DNA from: Flavobacterium sp. CF108
Lineage (GTDB): Bacteria; Bacteroidota; Bacteroidia; Flavobacteriales; Flavobacteriaceae
DNA: 64,000 bases
NCBI RefSeq assembly: GCF_900129795.1
Contig: NZ_FQWW01000010.1
Coordinates: forward strand, 62,001 to 126,000
Direction: 5' to 3'
The translations under genes were made by a program, and so were the position numbers. The notes under the pieces were generated by a model. The model was not told the DNA's origin and searched no databases. It saw only the letters and a program-made list of their open reading frames with translations. Shown here one piece after another: positions 58,192 through 64,000 of the stretch. Each line of letters opens with the position of its first letter. Within the stretch, counting starts at the first letter, position 1.

Positions 58192-58665
58192 TCAAGATTG
58201 GGTATTCTGGTTTAGTTTTACAATTATTAAACTGGCGATAAAAGCTAAAACAATTAATACAAATGATAGAAATAAGATCATTAGCATTGAAAATAAAATT
58301 ATATCTGGAAGTTGAGATCTTAATGCATAAGAGATTCCGTTAATCAATTTCCCAATTATATAAATTGTAAAAAGGGATAGAATAAGTTTAGAACTTACTC
58401 CAAAAGAAAATTGAGAACAAGCTTGGAAATATGTTATTTGGTTTAATGAATATCTTAATTTTTTAGCGGTATTCCAAAAAAGAAAAATAATGAATATTGG
58501 AAATAAGATTCCCCAGAAAATTGGATTCCAAAAAATACCGAAATCGCATATTTGAATACATAAATCGATGAAATAACTATCCGAAAATATTAATAATGGA
58601 AAAAAAGAGGTAATAAAAATTCCAGTAATAATTGCATGTTTTTGAATGTTATTTTTGGATTCCAT
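58192..58665 (-). CDS. Membrane protein of unknown function
   Basis: 157 residues with about four membrane helices (HAIITGIFITSFFPLLIFSD; IFWGILFPIFIIFLFW; KLILSLFTIYIIGKLING; ILFSMLMILFLSFVLIVLAFIASLIIV). No recognised domain. It stands alone between repeats, and the composite palindrome begins immediately after its stop. AT content is high even for this genome. It could be a recently acquired orphan, but nothing specific shows transfer. Confidence 0.6.
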   Translation of the reverse strand: MESKNNIQKHAIITGIFITSFFPLLIFSDSYFIDLCIQICDFGIFWNPIFWGILFPIFIIFLFWNTAKKLRYSLNQITYFQACSQFSFGVSSKLILSLFTIYIIGKLINGISYALRSQLPDIILFSMLMILFLSFVLIVLAFIASLIIVKLNQNTQS

Positions 58666-58738
58666 TTAAATTTAGTTTGAAGAGTAAAGATAAAAAATGG
58701 AATTTATTCTCACGCAGATTTTGGAGATTCGGGAGATT

Positions 58739-58871
58739 TTAATTTAACCACAAAGTTCACAAAGATTACGCAAAGCACACAAAGTATTTGTTTTTTTAGT
58801 AAATGAAAAGGTTCACAAAGATTATTTTAAAATCTTTGCGAACCTTGCGTATTCCTTTGCGCTCTTTGCGG
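58739..58871. repeat. CACAAAG/CTTTGCG palindromic repeat
   Basis: TTAACCACAAAGTTCACAAA at the left pairs with TTTGCGCTCTTTGCGGTAAA-like sequence at the right; the inner GGTTCACAAAGATTATTTT and AAAATCTTTGCGAACC also pair. Same family as degenerate pieces at 57930-58020. Confidence 0.7.
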
Positions 58872-58895
58872 TAAAAAAAACTTTGTAGTTAAATC

Positions 58896-60770
58896 CTAAT
58901 GAAAATGATCTTCTTCAATTTCAAATTCGGCATCTTTTTCCCAAATTTCCATTTCGCAGGGTTTGCAGTTGAATTTTAGTTTGTATTCTAATTCTCCCTG
59001 TTTCAATACTAATGGTTCTTTTACCTTGACACCTACTATGTCTTTTTGGTGTATCGGGCATTTTTTTAATTCGTATTTGATGCAATATTTCGTTGTCATT
59101 ACACGAGATTTTCCTGGATCCCATTGTAATTCGAATGCTTTTTCGATTTCGGTTACACCATGGCGTTCGTAGAATTTACGAGCCGTTTTGTTCGAAACGT
59201 TGTACATGAAATCTAATTTGGTTTCAGGATACGGATGTGACGTTTTTACCATTTGGTGTTCTTCACGTTTATAGTTTGCTAAACGAATTTCAGTCAACTG
59301 GTCGTAAACAGTTCTTCGCATTTCGTTGATTTTTGAAATAGGAAGAAACCAGTTTTGAGAAAACATAATGTTGATTTCATTAGCAGTATAAGGAGTGAAA
59401 CCTGTTTTTGCTAATTGTGTTTTGATGTTTTCTTCGATTGATTCGCCGGTTTTAGTCTGCTCTTTTGCATGTTCTAAATTTACGATACTTACATTTCCGT
59501 CTTCGTCAGTTGCGATTAATTCAAAACCATTTTCAGTTTCAGTAAGCAATAAAGTGGTGCTTAATTTACGAACAGCACTGTCTTCTCTTTCTACAATTTT
59601 GATGAAAGCAGCGTCGTTATTTCTGTAGATGAAAGTTCCGTCTTTTACTTCTTTTAGAACATTCGGATAAATTTTACCGTTTTCGGCTTTGTTTACGTAA
59701 ATTCCGTCGGCTTCGTTGTTTTCGTTAATGAAACAAAGTCCGTCACCGTTGTTTAGTAACTCACCGTTTTCGATTTCGTAAGCATTTCCAACAGTTCGGA
59801 TTAATTTACCAATATATTGTCCTTTGGATTTTGGGCTTTCCCAAGAACCAATCGAGCTGTGTCTTTCGTTTACAAAATAGTCTGTATAACCACGATTGAA
59901 AGTTCTGCTTAAAGAAGAATCAAAAGTATAAGTACAAGTTCCGGAAGAAGCTTTCATGTATTTTTCGCTTCCTTCGCCTTCTAAATAACTGTCTAGTTTT
60001 TGACGTAAATAAGACACGTTGTTTTTAACGTAAACTACATCTTTTAAACGTCCTTCAATTTTAAAAGAAACGATTCCGGCTTCGATTAAATTCGGAATTT
60101 GCTCTGAAATATCTAAATCTTTTATCGAAAGTAAGTGGCTGTTTTTTATTAAAGTTTCTCCGTTTCCGTCGATTAAGTTATAGGGTAAACGGCAGTTTTG
60201 TGCGCAAGAACCACGGTTAGCGCTGCGTTCTCCATTTGCCACACTCATATAACAGTTTCCGCTAAAAGAAACGCATAAAGCTCCAGTTACGAAAAATTCT
60301 AATTCAACATCTGCGTGGTCGTAAATCGTTTTAATTTGATGCAGGTTTAATTCACGTGCTAAAACGACACGTTTAATTCCGGCATCTTTAAGGAATTTAA
60401 TTTTATCGGCGTCACGATTATTGGCTTGTGTGCTGGCGTGAAGTACGATAGGAGGAAGCTCCATTTCCATAATCGCCATATCTTGAATAATCAGGGCATC
60501 GACACCAATCTCGTATAACTCCCAGATCATCGAACGACAAGTTTCAAGTTCGTTGTCGTACAAAATGGTATTCATAACAACAAAAACCTGAGCATTAAAT
60601 AAATGCGCATATTGTACTAGAGCGGCAACATCTTCAATAGAGTTGTTGGCGTTAGATCGTGCACCAAATTGCGGTGCACCAATATATACAGCATCGGCAC
60701 CACTGTTTATGGCGGCCATTCCTCCAATTAAATCTTTAGCAGGAGCTAATATTTCGATTTTCTTCTTCAT
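58896..60770 (-). CDS. Peptidase U32 family protein
   Basis: 624 residues. N-terminal EILAPAKDLIGGMAAINSGADAVYIGAPQFGAR and the U32 signature LEFFVTGALCVSFSGNCYMS...SANRGSCAQNCRLPYNL (about 155-200) with its cysteines, then a long C-terminal extension ending in a cysteine pair (CKPCEMEIW) and an acidic tail. Although named peptidases, several U32 members act in tRNA or rRNA hydroxylation (TrhP, RlhA) or ubiquinone synthesis, probably via Fe-S clusters. Which applies here is not clear. Confidence 0.93.
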   Translation of the reverse strand: MKKKIEILAPAKDLIGGMAAINSGADAVYIGAPQFGARSNANNSIEDVAALVQYAHLFNAQVFVVMNTILYDNELETCRSMIWELYEIGVDALIIQDMAIMEMELPPIVLHASTQANNRDADKIKFLKDAGIKRVVLARELNLHQIKTIYDHADVELEFFVTGALCVSFSGNCYMSVANGERSANRGSCAQNCRLPYNLIDGNGETLIKNSHLLSIKDLDISEQIPNLIEAGIVSFKIEGRLKDVVYVKNNVSYLRQKLDSYLEGEGSEKYMKASSGTCTYTFDSSLSRTFNRGYTDYFVNERHSSIGSWESPKSKGQYIGKLIRTVGNAYEIENGELLNNGDGLCFINENNEADGIYVNKAENGKIYPNVLKEVKDGTFIYRNNDAAFIKIVEREDSAVRKLSTTLLLTETENGFELIATDEDGNVSIVNLEHAKEQTKTGESIEENIKTQLAKTGFTPYTANEINIMFSQNWFLPISKINEMRRTVYDQLTEIRLANYKREEHQMVKTSHPYPETKLDFMYNVSNKTARKFYERHGVTEIEKAFELQWDPGKSRVMTTKYCIKYELKKCPIHQKDIVGVKVKEPLVLKQGELEYKLKFNCKPCEMEIWEKDAEFEIEEDHFH

Positions 60771-60908
60771 TTCTAAAACTTTAGACTTTTGTGGTATTCC
60801 CGAAAAAAAGTGTGCAAAGGTCTTATAAATTATTTGAGTTTGCTAATGATGAAGGGATTTTTTTGAAATTGTTAACTTAATATGGAATGAGTTAATGTTA
60901 TTTTCTTA

Positions 60909-61016
60909 TCAACGGATTAAAATCCGTTGCTGTAAAATGAATCGTTCCTTCGGAACTTTATTAAGAAGAGCTGTAAGCTCGGAACATATTGCAGGGGCGG
61001 ATTTTAATCCGCTCAT
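60909..61016. repeat. REP-like block with AACGGATTAAAATCCGTT
   Basis: Four small hairpins in a row: AACGGATTAAAATCCGTT, GTTCCTTCGGAAC, GAGCTGTAAGCTC and GCGGATTTTAATCCGC. The first and last also pair with each other. It lies in the gap upstream of the U32 gene. Confidence 0.75.
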
Positions 61017-61040
61017 TCATGTCAAATATATAAAAACAAA

Positions 61041-61073
61041 AAAACTACCTGATTATTTAAACCAGATAGTTTT
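61041..61073 (-). terminator. Terminator of the DUF2383 gene
   Basis: AAAACTA pairs with TAGTTTT, extended inside by CTG/CAG; A-run at the left gives a T-run on the minus strand. Confidence 0.75.
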
Positions 61074-61098
61074 CCTAAAATAAAAGTGTCAATAATAA

Positions 61099-61554
61099 TT
61101 AGTTCGCTTTCATTTTAATTTGCGATAAAGTATTTTGAATACTGTTTAATTGTTTTGAAACAATGAAAACCTGACTGTGTTCTAATTCATTGTCTTCGAG
61201 TGCTTTTTTGTACTTTTCGATAGCGGCTTCTTCTCCGGTAATGCAGGCATTTATAATGGCTTCGGTGTCTCCGCCAGTGAAAGATGATTTGATATCAATC
61301 CATGTACGGTGTAAAGCTCCTAATGGTCCGCCGCCGGAAGTGTCTGTTGATTTTCCAAGTTTGTTGATTTCGTCTTGTAATTTTACAATAAATAAAGCTC
61401 TTTCGCGGGCATATTCCAGAAAATCAGCTTTAATGGCTAAATTCTCAACATGTTCTGCAGCATTTGTATATCCTAGTTTCCCATCTTCAAGAATTGAAAT
61501 TAATCCTTCTAAAGTTTTTACTGTTTCTTTTGTGGTTTCATCTGTATGTATCAT
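61099..61554 (-). CDS. DUF2383 (PA2169-type) four-helix-bundle protein
   Basis: 151 residues, all-helical ferritin-like pattern: KETVKTLEGLISILEDGKLGYTNAAEHV, YARERALFIVKLQDEINKLG, GGGPLGALHRTWIDIKSSFTGGDTEAIINACITGEEAAIEKYKKAL. Family members are four-helix bundles, often stress-induced; no enzymatic role is established. Glu and His residues are spaced as in ferritin-like proteins. Monocistronic with its own terminator. Confidence 0.88.
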   Translation of the reverse strand: MIHTDETTKETVKTLEGLISILEDGKLGYTNAAEHVENLAIKADFLEYARERALFIVKLQDEINKLGKSTDTSGGGPLGALHRTWIDIKSSFTGGDTEAIINACITGEEAAIEKYKKALEDNELEHSQVFIVSKQLNSIQNTLSQIKMKAN

Positions 61555-61686
61555 GACTAATAGTTTTTAAATTAATACATTACAAAGTTGGCAATTTCTA
61601 AAGTGTTATGTTTTACAGGATTATAACTAGGATTTTATAATATTATGGAATGGGAATTTTGAAAATATTGATTTGTTTTATTCAGA

Positions 61687-61816
61687 TTTAATTGCCTCCA
61701 GCTTTAGCTGGAGGAAGTTAAATGGATTAGGATTGGGCTTTAGCCAAATGTGTAGTTTGGCTAAAGCCAGTATGGAAGCTTATCTTAACCTCCAGCTAAA
61801 GCTGGAGGTAATTAAA
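61687..61816. repeat. Composite nested palindrome, copy 3
   Basis: Terminal arms TTTAATTGCCTCCAGCTTTA and TAAAGCTGGAGGTAATTAAA; inner arms GGGCTTTAGCCAAA and TTTGGCTAAAGCC. It ends 51 nt before structured element D. Confidence 0.88.
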
Positions 61817-61867
61817 CTAAATGTTGTTTTTATTTCTTTTGAAAATTAATTTTCTCGTTTACGGTTT

Positions 61868-61950
61868 GCGTGAGGGATTGAGGCGGTATCCTTTTATGGA
61901 GCGGAGCGGAATAAAAGATATAGCCGAAAGCCCGACCCGAAGGGACACGC
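61868..61950 (+). ncRNA. Structured intergenic element, copy D (long form)
   Basis: GCGTG (61868-61872) pairs with CACGC (61946-61950). Then GGGATTGAGGCGGTATCC, apical stem CTTTTAT/ATAAAAG, GATATAGCCGAAAGCCC, and a CCC-GAA-GGG mini-hairpin. It lies on the plus strand while both neighbouring genes are on the minus strand, so it would be an independent transcript or unexpressed. Confidence 0.6.
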
Positions 61951-62029
61951 CCATAAAAAAACAGCTTAAAATATAAAAGTGATGAAACTTTTGAACCTTA
62001 AGCCGTTTTTATAAAAACTTAGAATATTG

Positions 62030-63220
62030 TTATACAGTCAAAGCTTCTTTGATTCTGCGTAATGCTTCTTTTAAAATATCGTTGCTTGTTGCGTAAGAGA
62101 AACGAATACAGTTTGGATTTCCGAAAGCGTCTCCGGTTACTGTTGCAACATTTGCTTCTGCCAAAAGATACATCGAAACGTCGTTTGCATCTTTGATTTC
62201 AGTTCCTTTTAATGTTTTTCCGAAGAAAGAAGAAACGTCTGGGAATACATAAAATGCACCTTCTGGAACGTTGATTTTTACTCCTGGGATTTCTTTTAGT
62301 AATCCAACAACTAAATCTCTGCGACCGTGGAAGGCCTGAACCATTTCATTTAATACTTTTGGGTCAGCATCTACTGCGGTAATTGTAGCTCTTTGTGCTA
62401 CAGAGTTTGCTCCAGATGTTACTTGTCCTTGAATTTTTGTACACGCTTTTGCGATAAATTCAGGAGCTCCAATATATCCAATTCTGTATCCTGTCATTGC
62501 AAATGCTTTTGCAACTCCATTTACAGTGATTGTTTTTTCTAACATTCCCGGAATTGAACCGATACTGCAGAAAGTTCCAGAGAAATTGATGTGCTCATAA
62601 ATCTCATCGGCAACTACGTAAATATTTGGGTGTTTTTCTAAAACTTTTGCAAGCGCTGTTAATTCTTCTCTGCTGTAAACAGATCCAGAAGGGTTACAAG
62701 GAGAAGAGAACCACATCATTTTTGTTTTTGGCGTGATTGCAGCTTCTAATTGTTCTGGAGTAATTTTAAAATCTGTTTCAACAGAAGTTGGAACTTCAAC
62801 CGGAACTCCGCCAGAAAGTTTTACGATTTCGAAATAAGAAACCCAGTATGGTGCTGGTAAAATAACTTCGTCACCATCATTTAACATTACTTGTGCAATG
62901 TTGTATAAAGATTGTTTTGCTCCTGTAGAAACTACGATTTGAGATGGTTTGTACTCCAAATCATTGTCTCTTTTGAATTTTCTGCAGATAGCTTCTTTTA
63001 AATCCTGGTATCCATCAACAGGAGAATATGTGCTGTAATTATCGTCAATTGCTTTTTTTGCAGCTTCTTTAATAAAGTCTGGTGTATTAAAGTCTGGTTC
63101 ACCTAAACTTAAACTGATAATGTCTTTTCCTTGTGCTTTTAGCTCGCGTGCTAAAGCAGCCATTGCTAAAGTTTGTGATGTTGCTAAGTTGTTGATTCTG
63201 TCCGAAAGAATATGGTTCAT
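62030..63220 (-). CDS. Class I/II aminotransferase, aspartate-aminotransferase-like
   Basis: 396 residues, PLP fold type I. LSLGEPDFNTPDFIKEAAKKAI (near 37-58), YSPVDGYQDLKEAI, STGAKQSLYNIAQ, SSPCNPSGSVYSREE (PLP Asn), VADEIYEHI, VNGVAKAFAMTGYRIGYIG (Schiff-base Lys, near 237), and C-terminal CIRFSYATS with the carboxylate-binding Arg. It matches the Ib-type aspartate aminotransferases. Alternative: another amino-acid:2-oxoglutarate transaminase. Confidence 0.93.
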   Translation of the reverse strand: MNHILSDRINNLATSQTLAMAALARELKAQGKDIISLSLGEPDFNTPDFIKEAAKKAIDDNYSTYSPVDGYQDLKEAICRKFKRDNDLEYKPSQIVVSTGAKQSLYNIAQVMLNDGDEVILPAPYWVSYFEIVKLSGGVPVEVPTSVETDFKITPEQLEAAITPKTKMMWFSSPCNPSGSVYSREELTALAKVLEKHPNIYVVADEIYEHINFSGTFCSIGSIPGMLEKTITVNGVAKAFAMTGYRIGYIGAPEFIAKACTKIQGQVTSGANSVAQRATITAVDADPKVLNEMVQAFHGRRDLVVGLLKEIPGVKINVPEGAFYVFPDVSSFFGKTLKGTEIKDANDVSMYLLAEANVATVTGDAFGNPNCIRFSYATSNDILKEALRRIKEALTV

Positions 63221-63294
63221 TATAAAAATTTTGAATGTCCTTAATTTGCTGCGCTAAACTAAGGATGGTTAATTATTAATAGATTTTTTTTAGT

Positions 63295-64000
63295 TTAAAC
63301 AGATAATTCAGGTTTCATTCCTAAGTCACGTAAATGTTTGAAGTGAGCTACGATAGCACTTCTCATTGTTTTGTATTCATAATAGGGTAAATTACATTCT
63401 TTTGCAGTTTCCTTTACGATTTTTGCAATTTTACCATAGTGAATGTGACTGATATTTGGAAAAATATGATGTTCGATTTGGTGATTCAATCCGCCAGTGT
63501 ACCAGTTTACAATTGCATTTTTTGGTGCAAAATTAGTTGTAGTATACAATTGGTGAACTGCCCATGTATTGTCCATTTCTCCTAATTCATTTGGAGACGG
63601 ATTTGTAGTATGATCTACAACGTGTGCTAATTGAAATACAACACTTAAGATCAATCCGGCTGTATAGTGCATTACGAAAAATCCTAGAAGCACTTTCCAC
63701 CAGGTAATTCCAATAAGTATTGGTAAAACAATCCAGATTGAAATGTAGATTACTTTTGTAATAATTAAAGTTGTCCAAAGAATTTTTGGGCTTTTTGGTT
63801 CTCCGTAAGATAATTTTCTTTTAAGATAATTTCTCATTTGCTTAAAATCAGTAGTAATAGCCCAATTGAAAGTCAATAATCCGTATAAGAAAACAGAGTA
63901 ATAATGTTGAAAACGGTGAAAACTATGCCATTCTGCATGTTCTGTAAAACGGATAATTCTTCCGGCATCTAAATCTTCGTCGTGTCCCGGAATATTGGTA
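63295..64000 (-). CDS. Fatty acid desaturase (acyl-CoA/linoleoyl-CoA type), partial
   Basis: The frame is open through the right edge; the N-terminus is missing. About 235 residues are present: NIPGHDEDLDAGRIIRF, HAEWHSFHRFQHYYSVFLYGLLTFNWA, membrane spans near ILWTTLIITKVIYISIWIVLPILIG and FFVMHYTAGLILSVVFQLAHVV, and the third histidine box GGLNHQIEHHIFPNISHIHY. The first two boxes lie outside the window. Integral-membrane di-iron enzyme that introduces double bonds into acyl chains. Confidence 0.92.
   Translation of the reverse strand, partial: TNIPGHDEDLDAGRIIRFTEHAEWHSFHRFQHYYSVFLYGLLTFNWAITTDFKQMRNYLKRKLSYGEPKSPKILWTTLIITKVIYISIWIVLPILIGITWWKVLLGFFVMHYTAGLILSVVFQLAHVVDHTTNPSPNELGEMDNTWAVHQLYTTTNFAPKNAIVNWYTGGLNHQIEHHIFPNISHIHYGKIAKIVKETAKECNLPYYEYKTMRSAIVAHFKHLRDLGMKPELSV

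Noticed and set aside
61190..61570. 126-codon frame opposite the DUF2383 gene
   Set aside because: Shadow of the real gene on the other strand; no recognisable domain.
1..64000. Insertion sequence, integrase, toxin-antitoxin or defence island
   Set aside because: I checked all large frames on both strands and found no transposase, integrase, restriction, Cas or toxin-like protein.

Overview
The window is a stretch of ordinary chromosome from a member of the Flavobacteriaceae, most likely a Flavobacterium. The evidence is an AT-rich sequence with few Shine-Dalgarno sites, promoters of the Bacteroidota type (TTG, 18-20 nt, TAnnTTTG), a type IX secretion (T9SS) type B cargo protein, a TonB receptor paired with a DUF4249 lipoprotein, lipoproteins with acidic CSSD-type N-termini, and flavobacterial core genes (DUF6089, the folK-deoxynucleoside kinase fusion, purT-DUF6370). 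I see no phage, insertion sequence, CRISPR array, rRNA operon or replication origin. Two partial genes touch the edges: uppS on the left and a fatty acid desaturase on the right.

Layout. 1-2.8 kb: leftward uppS, DUF6089, nadK and a CBS protein. 2.8-6.8 kb: pdxJ, a TonB receptor and a DUF4249 lipoprotein. 6.8-9.7 kb: two lipoprotein genes, one an astacin-like metalloprotease that sits between the leader and the decayed tail of a paralogue of the other. 9.8-16.8 kb: hydrolase, sterol-desaturase-like enzyme, holin-like protein, the proteostasis set tig-clpP-clpX, and a lipoprotein L,D-transpeptidase. 16.9-20.4 kb: a GlxA-type regulator divergent from a duplicated VOC-SRPBCC cluster. 20.6-33 kb: serB, GH3, DUF2797, a GT9 glycosyltransferase, AsmA, a hydrolase, sppA and the folK-dNK fusion. 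33-40 kb: a 960-residue LRR/lectin/T9SS protein, an rRNA/tRNA methyltransferase, DUF1573 and mutS. 40.1-40.3 kb: tRNA-Gly and tRNA-Leu. 40.4-46.8 kb: YegP-like protein, envelope genes (KDO transferase, DegT aminotransferase, galE), fabD and DUF983. 47-52.3 kb: AraC regulator, yceI and pirin under a shared operator, a DUF4375 gene inside an inverted repeat, and a RamB-like regulator. 52.5-55.6 kb: the glyoxylate shunt, aceB-aceA. 55.7-64 kb: purT-DUF6370-crp, U32 peptidase, DUF2383, aspartate-type aminotransferase and desaturase.

The gene content is mostly core metabolism; the unusual material is between genes. Four copies of a structured element share flanking sequence and show compensatory changes in their stems, which points to an RNA family (possibly the Flavo-1 motif). 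Three copies of a ~130-bp nested palindrome occur, and two of them lie about 50 nt upstream of the long form of that RNA element. Other palindromic repeat families are present as well: nested GCCACGAATT/GCCACAGATT modules, 20-bp GACGCACTGCAGTGCGTC palindromes, and a 47-bp inverted repeat around one small gene. The clearest regulatory signal is an identical 16-bp palindrome placed exactly 22 nt from the -7 boxes of both yceI and the neighbouring pirin gene, where the -33 box should be.
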